Part shown: positions 15,554 to 24,225 of the stretch, piece by piece
Layout of the letters: each line of letters begins with the position of its first letter
Position numbering within the stretch: the first letter of the stretch is position 1
Origin: Nostoc sp. CHAB 5834
GTDB lineage: Bacteria; Cyanobacteriota; Cyanobacteriia; Cyanobacteriales; Nostocaceae
DNA length: 26,836 nucleotides
Assembly (NCBI GenBank): GCA_020829485.1
Contig: JAIVFU010000086.1
Coordinates: forward strand, 1 to 26,836
Reading direction: 5' to 3'
Program-made: the position numbers and the translations under genes
Notes under the pieces: model-generated
The model's input: only the letters and a program-made list of their open reading frames with translations
What the model was told of the DNA's origin: nothing
Database searches by the model: none

Positions 15554-16768
15554 TCAATCCATCACAGCTAACACAGCTTTCGGCAATAACTTATCTTTAA
15601 ACCAAACAATTCTGGCGGGGACATCATTTAATTTTACTCCCGCCTTTTCTAAATTAAGTCGCTCGGAAATTGCTAAAATTAAGTCATCACGTCCAGCTCG
15701 TCGTACCTGAGAAAACTTCTTTTGTAAATATTCTGGTCGCCAATAACCAACAATTTCTAATAAGAATGTGCGTCCATCAGAATGCACCAAGCGAAAATCA
15801 GGAATCATCACACTACCAGGAATCGGTATCAAATCAACTTCTCGCTCTAACGCCCAACCACTTTTTAACGCATCCCACTTATCAGCAAAGGATGCTTCTA
15901 GCATACTATCGTAGGGCTTGCCTGGTGGATAATGGGATACCAAACCACATTCAGAATTGAGAGTAAAACGTCCAGTTTTCCAACTATTTGTATAAGCATC
16001 ACGAGTTTGGAGAATGGACGAAAGACTCCATTTAGTAACATGAAGTAAAGCTGGAATAAGTTTAGCGATCGCTAACCCATATCGCGTACTAGGATTAAAC
16101 AAACTCGTCGGCCCATCAATGGTAATTGTAAACCCGTGGTCAGCATCACCTTCAATATAAGCCATCAATTGAAACAATTTTAAATAGCGAAATAACAGCT
16201 TATATTCACCCGGAACATTGCGATGAGCATTTAACACCAGTTTACTGGCCTTATAAAATACACCCTGCACCTGAGATAAGTTATATCGATTTAACATATC
16301 TGGCGCTGTTGGTGCATCAAACACTGTCAAAATTTTATTTTCAGATAAATCAGCATATAGTCCATTCCGAACCTGTTCTAATAAAACTTCCCGCTCAAGT
16401 TCTTGAGTTAATTCATCAGCAATTTTACTCAAAGTAACTTGTGTAGATTCTCGACTAGAAACCGATTTTGCAGCTAGAGAAAACACCCGTTCTCTTAACA
16501 TCTGTGGTTCCAAAGGACTAACCACCTCAAAAGTGCAAAAACTGCTTTTGAGAATATAAGCTAATCCCCGCTTCACCCGATAATCTGTAGAATCTCCTTC
16601 AAAATCAGTCAATTGTCGCTCAAGCACACCTTGAGTCTTCCCCACTGCTGATTGAAAATAATTAATTAACTCAATCGCCAACTCCGAAGTTTTTTGATCA
16701 ATCTTCAGTCTCTTCGGAATGATCTCCTCCCCGTTTTGGCGGTGCATCAGTAAGTCTGTCGGTAACAT
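15554..16768 (-). CDS. Bax1/DUF790 family nuclease, partner of XPB helicase
   Basis: The 404-residue protein starts MLPTDLLMHRQNGEEIIPKRL, the typical DUF790 N-terminus. It contains a helical middle (LRERVFSLAAK through LFRYLKLFQLMAYI) and a C-terminal PD-(D/E)XK-like site at roughly residues 318-345 (SVMIPDFRLVHSDGRTFLLEIVGYW). In archaea, Bax1 binds XPB and cuts DNA near bubble or fork junctions; that activity is inferred here from family membership. Its first 71 bases lie inside the 3' end of the helicase gene in another frame, so expression is probably coupled. The ATG at 16768 is the conserved start. Confidence 0.9.
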   Translation of the reverse strand: MLPTDLLMHRQNGEEIIPKRLKIDQKTSELAIELINYFQSAVGKTQGVLERQLTDFEGDSTDYRVKRGLAYILKSSFCTFEVVSPLEPQMLRERVFSLAAKSVSSRESTQVTLSKIADELTQELEREVLLEQVRNGLYADLSENKILTVFDAPTAPDMLNRYNLSQVQGVFYKASKLVLNAHRNVPGEYKLLFRYLKLFQLMAYIEGDADHGFTITIDGPTSLFNPSTRYGLAIAKLIPALLHVTKWSLSSILQTRDAYTNSWKTGRFTLNSECGLVSHYPPGKPYDSMLEASFADKWDALKSGWALEREVDLIPIPGSVMIPDFRLVHSDGRTFLLEIVGYWRPEYLQKKFSQVRRAGRDDLILAISERLNLEKAGVKLNDVPARIVWFKDKLLPKAVLAVMD

Positions 16769-18299
16769 CTGCTGAATTTTGGATTTTAGATTTTGGATTT
16801 TGGACTGAATAATTAATTTCTAACTGTTCCGCAGCCTTCAAACTCCGTTCCTTCCCACTCCCATACACAACCTCTAACTTCCCCTTCTTCTCCTCTTCCT
16901 CTCTGCGTCCTCCGCGCCTCTGCGGTTCGTTCCTCTCTCCTCTCCGCCTAGCCGAAGTCCCCTCCTCACTCGTATCCTCCGCCACCACTTCATATAAAAT
17001 CGCCTGCTTATTCTCAATATTCCCCTTCCGTAAAATCCTCCCCAATCGCTGAGTATACTCCCTAGCCGAACCCGTCCCCGATAAAATAATTGCAACAGTT
17101 GCCGCAGGCACATCAACCCCTTCATTCAACACATGAGAAGCAACCAAAGTATTATATTTACCCTCCCGAAACTTAGTTAATATCTCATGCCGTTCCTTCA
17201 CCGGAGTTTGATGAGTAATTGCCGGAATTAGCAACTCTTGAGAAATGCGATAAACCGTCGCATTATCAGCAGTAAAAATCAAAATTCTTGCCGGATAATG
17301 TTCTGCCAATAAATCAATCAAAATTCGCAACTTCCCATCAGTACCTAAAGCAATATCTTTCGCTTCTCGATGCGCTAACATTGCCCTACGTCCAGATTGC
17401 GATCTAGCACTCATTTGCACGAACATTTGCCAACCTTGCAGACTCCCCAAAGAAATCTTTGATTGCTTTAAAAAATCATTGCGAGTTTGAATTAGTTGAT
17501 TGTATCTTTCCCGCTCAAGTTGCGATAACTTTACCTTAATTTGAACAATTTCATGTTCTGCTAATGCCTTACCCGCCAAATCTTCAGCGCGTTTGCGATA
17601 TACTTCTTGACCAATGAGGATATTTAACTCAGCGTGTTTACCATCAGTGCGTTCTGGTGTAGCCGAGAGTCCCAGGCGATAAGGTGCGATCGCATATTCA
17701 GCAATTACCCGATTAAAATCTGTGGGTAAATGATGACATTCATCAAAAACAATCAAACCATATTGATTGCCCAACGTCTCAGCGTGAATTGCTGCACTAT
17801 CATAAGTTGCAACGAGAATTGCCGTTCTATCCCGCGAACCACCACCCAGCAATCCCACCTCAGCATCAGGGAAAGCCGCTACTAAGTGTGCATACCACTG
17901 ATGCATTAAATCCAAAGTTGGCACCACAATTAGCGTCGTGCGCGGCGTTGATTGCATCGCCATTTGCGCCAAATAAGTCTTTCCCGCCGCCGTAGGCAGC
18001 ACAACAACCCCTTGTCTACCCGCCAGTTTCCAAGCTGCTAGCGCCTCAGTCTGGTGGGGATAGGGTTCCATTTCCAGACTGGGAACCAAATCTACTGGAT
18101 AAAATTGCTTTGCCTCATCGATAAAATAAACATCTTCCGCTTGTAGTGCTTCCACTAGCGATCGGTATCTAATTGCGGGAATGCGGAATTTTTCAACTCT
18201 ATCATCCCATGTAGCATAATCCATCCAACCTTTGCCGCGTGGTGGTGGATGCAAAATTAATGTGCCGCGATCAAAATTTAATGTAGGAGTACGAGCCAT
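16698..18299 (-). CDS. XPB/Ssl2-type DNA repair helicase with repeat-derived C-terminus
   Basis: A 533-residue superfamily 2 helicase. Motifs are Walker A LPTAAGKT (101-108), DECHH (186-190), SAT (212-214), TASHVLNEGVDVP-like motif V (reading VASHVLNEGVDVP), and motif VI QRLGRILRKG. The start is the ATG at 18299 (MARTPTLNFDRGTLILHPPP); the frame runs nine codons further into a heptanucleotide repeat and that part is spurious. After the helicase core the tail contains TSARRRGERNEPQRRGGRRE and NPKSKIQN, both encoded by sequences matching dispersed intergenic repeats. With the Bax1-like gene downstream it forms a helicase-nuclease pair for DNA repair. Confidence 0.92.
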   Translation of the reverse strand: MARTPTLNFDRGTLILHPPPRGKGWMDYATWDDRVEKFRIPAIRYRSLVEALQAEDVYFIDEAKQFYPVDLVPSLEMEPYPHQTEALAAWKLAGRQGVVVLPTAAGKTYLAQMAMQSTPRTTLIVVPTLDLMHQWYAHLVAAFPDAEVGLLGGGSRDRTAILVATYDSAAIHAETLGNQYGLIVFDECHHLPTDFNRVIAEYAIAPYRLGLSATPERTDGKHAELNILIGQEVYRKRAEDLAGKALAEHEIVQIKVKLSQLERERYNQLIQTRNDFLKQSKISLGSLQGWQMFVQMSARSQSGRRAMLAHREAKDIALGTDGKLRILIDLLAEHYPARILIFTADNATVYRISQELLIPAITHQTPVKERHEILTKFREGKYNTLVASHVLNEGVDVPAATVAIILSGTGSAREYTQRLGRILRKGNIENKQAILYEVVAEDTSEEGTSARRRGERNEPQRRGGRREEEEKKGKLEVVYGSGKERSLKAAEQLEINYSVQNPKSKIQNSADVTDRLTDAPPKRGGDHSEETED

Positions 18300-18300
18300 G

Positions 18301-18345
18301 AGTATTGGGGATTGGGGATTGGGCATTGGGCATTGGGCATTGGTA
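18301..18345. repeat. Heptanucleotide repeat upstream of the helicase gene
   Basis: About five tandem units of the TTGGGGA/TTGGGCA type lie directly before the helicase start. They create a false N-terminal extension in that frame. The following sequence to 18673 shows no gene. It ends with a GGGCTTCGCCCCGCTACGC dispersed repeat at 18629-18651. Confidence 0.85.
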
Positions 18346-18673
18346 ATTTTTCCATTCGCTATGCCCCATTCCCTAGTCTATTGATTACTAATAACGCAAA
18401 AAGTGCATGATTCATCCAAGTAACTTTGACAAAACCCAACTAGATACGCTCATTAGTAATGGAATTTCTGATCGACAAACAACAATAACCTTGCTGAATC
18501 ATACAAAGAACAACGACAAGGTTTTCTGCGAAAACGGCGGCAATAGCAGGCGCAGATTATGCTGATTGTTTGCTTAAATTTAATCTCTTTTTTTATTTGC
18601 ACCAGCCAAAATAATTCGTAATTGATAATGGGCTTCGCCCCGCTACGCTAACGTAATTCGTAATTATTACCAA

Positions 18674-19501
18674 TATGTTTATCTGGCAGAATGCAACAAT
18701 GTTATGGCGCAGATGTATGGCTGTTCTCGTGCCGAAGAAATTCCAACGCCGTTAATTTTACACCCAAGGGGGGAAAAATTGATTTGCAATTGCAGCGCAT
18801 TGAATCCTACGTACAAATTCGGGTGAGCGATACAGGAATAGGAATTCCTGCCGAATTCCTGTCCCATGTATTTGAACGCTTCCGTCAAGAAGACAGTTTC
18901 GATCACGCGATCGCATGGTGGATTAGGATTAGGGTTAGCGATCGTCCGCCACTTAGTAGAATTACACGGCGGCACAGTCTCTGCCGAAAGTCCAGGAATT
19001 GGACATGGGGCAACATTTATTGTAAATTTGCCAATGAAAGCCGTTTATGTAGAGGCTAATACGCCAGAGCAGCTTTCATCTGCTGTAGATACCCAAGAGG
19101 TTAATAATTACTTGCCGAGGCTAGATGACTTGCGGGTGCTGATTGTTGATGATGAGGCAGACGCGCGTCATTTGCTTACCACGATTCTGGGACAGTATGG
19201 GGCCCAAGTCATGGCTGCTCCATCTGCAAGTGATGCACTGCTAGCCCTGCAAGAATTCCGCCCCCATATACTGGTGAGCGATATTGGTATGCCACAAGAA
19301 GACGGCTACACACTAATTCGTCAAGTCAGGGCGCTACCAACAGACCAAGGTGGGCGGATTCCAGCAGTAGCGCTGACAGCCTATGCTAGGGCCGAAGACC
19401 GCACGCAAGCCCTCTTAGCAGGCTTTCAACTCCATGTGCCCAAACCAGTCAATCCGGCTGAGTTAGCAGCTGTAGTTGCCAATCTCACCGGACGTACTTG
19501 A
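18674..19501 (+). pseudogene. Remnant of a hybrid sensor histidine kinase with receiver domain
   Basis: Three broken pieces are readable. A PAS-like piece (YVYLAECNNVMAQMYGCSRAEEI) starts at 18674. A change of frame at about 18745 leads into the ATPase domain (NAVNFTPKGGKIDLQ, then [27 protein letters not shown]). A second frame change near 18897, at a TTT run, leads into [25 protein letters not shown] and then a receiver domain. The receiver has DDE near its start, the phospho-Asp in [18 protein letters not shown] and the Lys in VPKPVNP. The dimerisation/phospho-His domain is missing. Deleting one T at 18897-18899 joins the ATPase pieces perfectly. The receiver part (frame from 18866) could still be translated. 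Confidence 0.85.
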
Positions 19502-19508
19502 ATAGTTT

Positions 19509-19599
19509 AGGACTTACGCAAAATATCTCTCAAACTCTCATTTCTCCGTGCCCTCTGCGCCTCTGCGGTTCGTTATTCCGTAACTCGTGCGTAAGTCCT
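19509..19599. mobile_element. 91-bp MITE with 7-bp target duplication
   Basis: AGGACTTACGCA at the left end and TGCGTAAGTCCT at the right are perfect 12-base terminal inverted repeats. ATAGTTT flanks both sides (19502-19508 and 19600-19606), a 7-base target-site duplication. It starts eight bases after the kinase remnant stop. The interior contains GCGCCTCTGCGGTTCGTT (19557-19574), which also occurs inside the helicase coding region at 16914-16931. Confidence 0.88.
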
Positions 19600-19662
19600 A
19601 TAGTTTAAACGTAGAAACAATAGCTGCTTTCTGCTTTATAAAATATTAGTGCCAAACTATAC

Positions 19663-19905
19663 TTACGTTGTTTCAATAACACTTAGTGGGGCATCTGTAG
19701 TGAGTTTCACAGCATCCTTCACACCACTTATGGTCAAAGGAAGGGTACTACTAGTCGTGTTCTTAATAGTTGTACCTACGGCTTTGGTAATGCTACCAAC
19801 GGGATTTACAATTACTGGAGGAGTGTTTCCACTTCCTTTACAGCTTTTGAGTTCTTCTTCGGTAAGCACCGTCCAAGTACTTAATTCTAAAATTTTAATA
19901 GCCAA
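19663..19905 (-). CDS. Small leader-like peptide, possible RiPP precursor
   Basis: The 80-residue frame starts at a TTG with AGAGG eight bases upstream and reads MAIKILELSTWTVLTEEELK, then SCKGSG, then NTPPVIVNPVGSITKAVGTT and a Thr/Ser-rich tail. The LTEEELKSCKGSG segment resembles the end of a leader peptide of the double-glycine type, which would leave a core beginning near NTPPV. A TATATATAT stretch upstream could be its -10 box. No maturation enzyme or exporter of that kind is adjacent. I do not recognise a family, so the role is a guess. Confidence 0.45.
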   Translation of the reverse strand: MAIKILELSTWTVLTEEELKSCKGSGNTPPVIVNPVGSITKAVGTTIKNTTSSTLPLTISGVKDAVKLTTDAPLSVIETT

Positions 19906-20133
19906 CCGTTAAACCTCTTAGATTAAAATTTACATGAAAATATATATACAGCAAATGGATTGATATTTCAATATCTCCGTTTAAGTTTTTTTTGGAGGCA
20001 CTATAATCTGTATAAACGCCCTACCTTAGTCAGCCCGTCAGACATTGCCTGCCCCCTGCCCTACAGGCGTTCAATCAACTCGGTCAAACTCAGACTAGAA
20101 TTAGAATGGATGTGACGTTCTCTAGTAGCCAAA

Positions 20134-21978
20134 GTGCCAGACTCTTTGCCATTGCGCGATCGCTATCTTGCCTTAATCGATGAAATTGTCGAAACCACCC
20201 TCAAGGGCAAAATTAGCTCTGTGGAGATGGTGTATCAAATGCTGCTTAAAGGAATTACTTCCGGTACAGGGGAAGTTTTTGAGCTAGTTTTGAGCGATCG
20301 CTTGAATGCTCTTCAAAGCCAAGTCGATAGTGAAAAAGACGAACTCAAAAAAGCTAAGGCTACTCGGAGTTTGAGAGCTATTAAAACTATTCAAAGTCAA
20401 TGGCAACGTTGGCAAGAGCAAAACAAAGCCACAGAAGCGATCGCTTCTGTGGTTACAGAAATTACCATAGCTCCTGCTGACGAGCGTCTAGCGGTATTTT
20501 TACGGGTTACTGATCCCAATCAGAAGTATCCGCTAAATTTGCAACAGCTACAGCAGTTGTCAAAAGCATTACAGCAATTTGCCCAGGCAGATGCTGATTT
20601 AGAACAGTTTTCCGAAGGGATCACCCGTGGTTTAGCTTCTTGGCAGCGATTGCAAGACAACTTGCTCAGTTGGATGTACGAGCAAAAAGAATCTCTGGGA
20701 TTTGGCGGCGTACCGGGAGAACGTGGCCCTTGGGCAAGTTGGGCAAAACAACTCAACAGTGAGTTACCCCAAGCACTGCTTCGCACCCTAGCTATGGAAG
20801 AATCTGCAATAGAGTTTGCCCAGAGACAACGAGGAATCACCCTCAGAGATTGGGTGGAAATGGCATTGATTTTACAGTACTTGCAACGGGGATTAATTAA
20901 CTGGTTTGACCAACAAGCTTACGACGTTAAAGCCGGGCCAAAGCTGTCCATTTCCACTTTTTTGACCTTTGCAGTGATTTGGAGTCAGTTAGCAAGTGGT
21001 TTTGGCAGCATTGGGAAAGTTTACGGCGATGCCTGTTCTCAAATTATGCTCCAGATTTTGCGAACCTTTGCCCAGCGTCCATATTTTCCCTTTTACGGCG
21101 GGATTTTTGCCTCTTTTACTGGCACTTATTTGCGAGATGCACTGGATTATTTGGATGAACCATTGCGACGAGGCGAGGGAACCCAAGAAAAGGCGCGGAT
21201 TTTGACCCTTTTAGGCTATTCTCAGCGTGCTTTAGGACAATACCAGCGCTCTATTGATTTTCATCAGGAGGCGTTAGAGATAGCCAGAAATTCAGGCGAT
21301 CGCGCCTGTGAAATCGCCAATCTCAACCACCTCAGCCGCACATACGTGCAACAGCAAAATTATGCTGAGGCAATTAACTACAGTCAACGTGCATTAATAC
21401 TGAGTCGGCAAGCAGGCGATAGAACAGGAGAAGCAAACGCGCTGGTAAATTTAGGTTACAGCGAAGTCATGCAAGCTCAACAACTGGAGAATCTAGAACC
21501 TGAAACATACCAAGCCGCAATTAACTATTTAGAACAAGGTTTAAAATTATCAGAAAAATTAGGCGATATTCAAAGTAAAGCCTTATGTGTCAGCAGTTTA
21601 GGAATCGCTTATCTAGTAATTGGAGAACACCAAACCGCAATTAAATATCTTGAAGATGGCTTTAAAACAGCACAAGTTTCCGGCGATTTGTATCTCCAAG
21701 GGCGGAACTTAGCTTATTTATCAGAAGCTTATTATCATCTGCAAAATTCTGAAAAAACCGTTTACACAGGCTGCTTGGGAATGTATCTTTTGGAGCAAAT
21801 TGCTTCTAATGAGTGGCGGCAAGCAGCAGGATTACTAACAATTTTACAAGGACAGATAGGGGCAGAAGCTTTTCAAAAGTTCTTACAGCAACATCGCCCT
21901 AAAATCATTGCGGTTATTGGTGTAGATGGGTATGATCACATTCCGCAATTGTTAGAAGAATATAAACAAGATATTTAA
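20134..21978 (+). CDS. Tetratricopeptide repeat protein, function unknown
   Basis: This 614-residue soluble protein has two parts. The first 330 residues are helical and conserved in filamentous cyanobacteria as far as I recall (RDRYLALIDEIVETTLKGKISSVEMVYQML, a charged coiled coil near 65-100, PWASWAKQLNSELPQALLRTLAMEESAIEFAQRQRGITLRDWVE). From about 345 to 550 come TPR units such as ARILTLLGYSQRALGQYQRSIDFHQEALEIA and SLGIAYLVIGEHQTAIKYLEDGF. It probably scaffolds protein contacts. The start is a GTG, because the nearby ATG at 20106 is in a different frame. It is followed by a gene-free 128 bases and the convergent devA. Confidence 0.82.
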   Translation: MPDSLPLRDRYLALIDEIVETTLKGKISSVEMVYQMLLKGITSGTGEVFELVLSDRLNALQSQVDSEKDELKKAKATRSLRAIKTIQSQWQRWQEQNKATEAIASVVTEITIAPADERLAVFLRVTDPNQKYPLNLQQLQQLSKALQQFAQADADLEQFSEGITRGLASWQRLQDNLLSWMYEQKESLGFGGVPGERGPWASWAKQLNSELPQALLRTLAMEESAIEFAQRQRGITLRDWVEMALILQYLQRGLINWFDQQAYDVKAGPKLSISTFLTFAVIWSQLASGFGSIGKVYGDACSQIMLQILRTFAQRPYFPFYGGIFASFTGTYLRDALDYLDEPLRRGEGTQEKARILTLLGYSQRALGQYQRSIDFHQEALEIARNSGDRACEIANLNHLSRTYVQQQNYAEAINYSQRALILSRQAGDRTGEANALVNLGYSEVMQAQQLENLEPETYQAAINYLEQGLKLSEKLGDIQSKALCVSSLGIAYLVIGEHQTAIKYLEDGFKTAQVSGDLYLQGRNLAYLSEAYYHLQNSEKTVYTGCLGMYLLEQIASNEWRQAAGLLTILQGQIGAEAFQKFLQQHRPKIIAVIGVDGYDHIPQLLEEYKQDI

Positions 21979-22106
21979 GGGTGACGATGAGATGAACATT
22001 TATAGCGAGAAACCTTGATTTTTAGAGCTATTTGCAGAATGAAACAACCCTGCTTTTTAAGGGGTTGGGGGATATCTTCTGCGTAAAATCTTAATAAAAA
22101 ACCAAC

Positions 22107-22805
22107 CTAACTGGCTGCAACAACAGCAGTGTCATTTACTAACTTGCCATCTTCCATGTAGACGATGCGATCGGCAATATCTAGAATGCGATTGTCATGA
22201 GTAACTAAAAGAATAGTACAATCCTGTTCTTTAGCCAGGGTTTGCATGAGGTTGACCACATCTCGTCCCGATTTACTATCAAGAGCAGCGGTGGGTTCAT
22301 CTGCTAAGACAATTTTAGGACGACCGACCAACGCCCGAGCGATCGCAACTCTTTGTTTTTGCCCCCCAGATAAATCATCAGGATAATAATTCAGGCGATG
22401 CCCTAATCCTACTTCCTCTAACATTTGGGCTGACCGGGTTTTCATTTCTGCCGGGGAAATATTATTATGCACTTCCAAGCCCATTCTGACGTTCTGGAGT
22501 ACTGTCAGGCTACCGTGCAAGTTGTGCGCTTGGAAAATATAACCGTTACTGCGTCGCGCTTGGGTAAGTTGTCCTTTGTTAGCGCCACACAGTTCTTGTT
22601 CCAATATTTGCAAACTGCCAGATTGAGCAGAACGTAAGCCGCCGACTAAGGTGAGAAGTGTAGTTTTCCCAGAACCAGAAGGCCCAGTCATAATAATAAT
22701 TTCGCCAGCGTTAATATCCAGATTGATATCAAAAAGAACTTGCTTACGGAGTTGACCATGACCAAAATAGTGGTCGAGATTTTTAACAGAGATTACAGGA
22801 GGCAT
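22107..22805 (-). CDS. devA: DevA family ABC transporter ATP-binding protein
   Basis: The 232-residue ATPase has Walker A GPSGSGKT (41-48), the Q-loop in YIFQAHNL, the signature LSGGQ (145-149), Walker B IVLADEPT (165-172) and the switch His203 in LLVTHDN. It belongs to the LolD/MacB-type group. It would power the DevC membrane subunit; in heterocyst-forming cyanobacteria such complexes export glycolipids with DevB. The ATG at 22805 is the real start (MPPVISVKNLDHYFG). The frame extends 20 codons upstream through a repeat and that extension is spurious. Confidence 0.92.
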   Translation of the reverse strand: MPPVISVKNLDHYFGHGQLRKQVLFDINLDINAGEIIIMTGPSGSGKTTLLTLVGGLRSAQSGSLQILEQELCGANKGQLTQARRSNGYIFQAHNLHGSLTVLQNVRMGLEVHNNISPAEMKTRSAQMLEEVGLGHRLNYYPDDLSGGQKQRVAIARALVGRPKIVLADEPTAALDSKSGRDVVNLMQTLAKEQDCTILLVTHDNRILDIADRIVYMEDGKLVNDTAVVAAS

Positions 22806-22917
22806 ACTTAGGAGATTGGGGAGTGGGGAGTAGTGAGTGGGGAGTGGTGAGTGGGAAATTGTCACTTGTTTTTCCTTATTCCCTATTCCCTACTCCCTAC
22901 TCCCTACTCCCCATTTT
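22806..22917. repeat. Inverted heptanucleotide repeats between devC and devA
   Basis: GGGGAGT-type heptamers (22812-22855) face CCCTACT-type heptamers (22880-22914). The transcript of this spacer could fold into one large hairpin. It separates two genes of the same operon. Confidence 0.8.
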
Positions 22918-24090
22918 CTAAAACATATCTGCGGGGTCGGCGGACTGTAATTTACGGGTAGCGATCGCACCAGAAATTACACACATAATCATAGTTAAAG
23001 TTAATACCGTTAATGCCCGTCCTACGGTCATATAAAGTGGTAAATTGGTAGCATTACGAGTTAAATGATAAAGCCCTAAAGGTGCGATCGCTCCTGGAAT
23101 AAAACCTAAAACTGCCAAAATTATCGCTTCTTCAAACACCACACCTAATAAGTAAAGATTGTTATATCCCATTGCTTTGAAAGTGGCGTATTCTTTTATA
23201 TGAGAATTCACATCTGTAGAAAGAACTTGATAGACGATAATCACGCCCACCATAAACCCCATCGCTACACCCAGGCTAAAGATAAACCCGATAGCAGTAT
23301 TCGTTTTCCAGTAATTTATTTCAAATTCGATAAATTCTGCTTTGGTTAAAATTTTAACATCATCATCTAAATAAGTTTCTAAAGTTGTTTTCATCTGGTT
23401 CGGGTCGTAGCCTGGTTGTAGTTGTATTAAGCCTACACTGACACCGCTAGCTTCTCGTCTGGGAAATAGTCGCAGAAAATTCTGGTCGTTGGTGATTAAA
23501 GTACCATCAGCGATGAAGGAAGCCCCGACTGAAAATAAGCCGCTAATGGTAATTGTCCGGCGTTCTATTTCGGTTGTGACAGTTTTACCCTGTTCTATTT
23601 TAGCGATCGCATCATTATAATCTCCTCTAGAGGCGCGATCGAACAAAACAGTATCTGGTAGCTTAACAGCATCTATCTGGCGATTCACATCCGCTAAGTT
23701 AAACACTTGCCGATCGGGATTGAACCCCATAACTAATATTGTCGTCTTCTGATGTGTTTGGGGATTTTTCCAATCAACAATGTTGATATACATTCCTTCT
23801 GCTGACTTTACACCTGGTATATCCATTGTTTGATACAGCCGTCGCCGCGTAAAGCTAGACATATTTGCTAGGTTACGTGCTTGGGGACTGATGACAAACA
23901 TATCAGCCTGCATACTGCGATGTAGGATTGTGTTACTTTCAAACAGGGCATTCTGAAACCCTAGCTGCATGAACATCAAAACATCGGCAAAGGCAATGCC
24001 TGACAATGCTACCAAAAGACGGCCTTTTTCATGACTCAGTTGTAGCCATCCTAAAGGCGTTCGCCGCCGCACTTGTTCGATTAATTTCAT
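22918..24090 (-). CDS. devC: DevC family ABC transporter permease
   Basis: The 390-residue product has one N-terminal membrane span (LLVALSGIAFADVLMFMQLGF), a large extracytoplasmic domain (about 55-260) and three C-terminal spans (TAIGFIFSLGVAMGFMVGVIIVY, LLGVVFEEAIILAVLGFIPG, ALTVLTLTMIMCVISGAIA). This is the MacB/FtsX type permease layout. It couples DevA ATP hydrolysis to export through the DevB adaptor. The ATG at 24090 (MKLIEQVRRRTPLGWLQL) is the real start. The longer frame upstream encodes heptanucleotide repeat (MGIGNWELGIGHC..., then SPHSPHSPHSP). Confidence 0.92.
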   Translation of the reverse strand: MKLIEQVRRRTPLGWLQLSHEKGRLLVALSGIAFADVLMFMQLGFQNALFESNTILHRSMQADMFVISPQARNLANMSSFTRRRLYQTMDIPGVKSAEGMYINIVDWKNPQTHQKTTILVMGFNPDRQVFNLADVNRQIDAVKLPDTVLFDRASRGDYNDAIAKIEQGKTVTTEIERRTITISGLFSVGASFIADGTLITNDQNFLRLFPRREASGVSVGLIQLQPGYDPNQMKTTLETYLDDDVKILTKAEFIEFEINYWKTNTAIGFIFSLGVAMGFMVGVIIVYQVLSTDVNSHIKEYATFKAMGYNNLYLLGVVFEEAIILAVLGFIPGAIAPLGLYHLTRNATNLPLYMTVGRALTVLTLTMIMCVISGAIATRKLQSADPADMF

Positions 24091-24225
24091 AATAGTGGGG
24101 AGTGGGGAGTGGGGAGAGTGGGGAGAGTGGGGAGATGAGGGAGCAGGGGGAGCAGGGGAAGAATAACTATTAATAATTGAGCAATGCCCAATTCCCAATT
24201 CCCAATTCCCAATTCCCAATTCCCT
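24091..24225. repeat. Heptanucleotide repeats between devB and devC
   Basis: Five perfect CCCAATT units (24187-24221) and several GTGGGGA units (24095-24135) fill the spacer between devB and devC. They resemble STRR sequences common in Nostoc-type genomes. The spacer has no gene of its own. Confidence 0.88.

Noticed and set aside
18300..18326. Nine-residue extension of the XPB helicase
   Set aside because: It reads through a TTGGGGA-type repeat; MARTPTLNF at 18299 is the sensible start.
22045..22067. CAACCC/GGGTTG hairpin after the TPR gene
   Set aside because: The stem is only six bases and no T run follows, so I do not call it a terminator.
24091..24219. N-terminal extension of devC with Ser-Pro-His repeats
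   Set aside because: It is encoded by heptanucleotide repeats, while the conserved permease start MKLIEQ lies at 24090.
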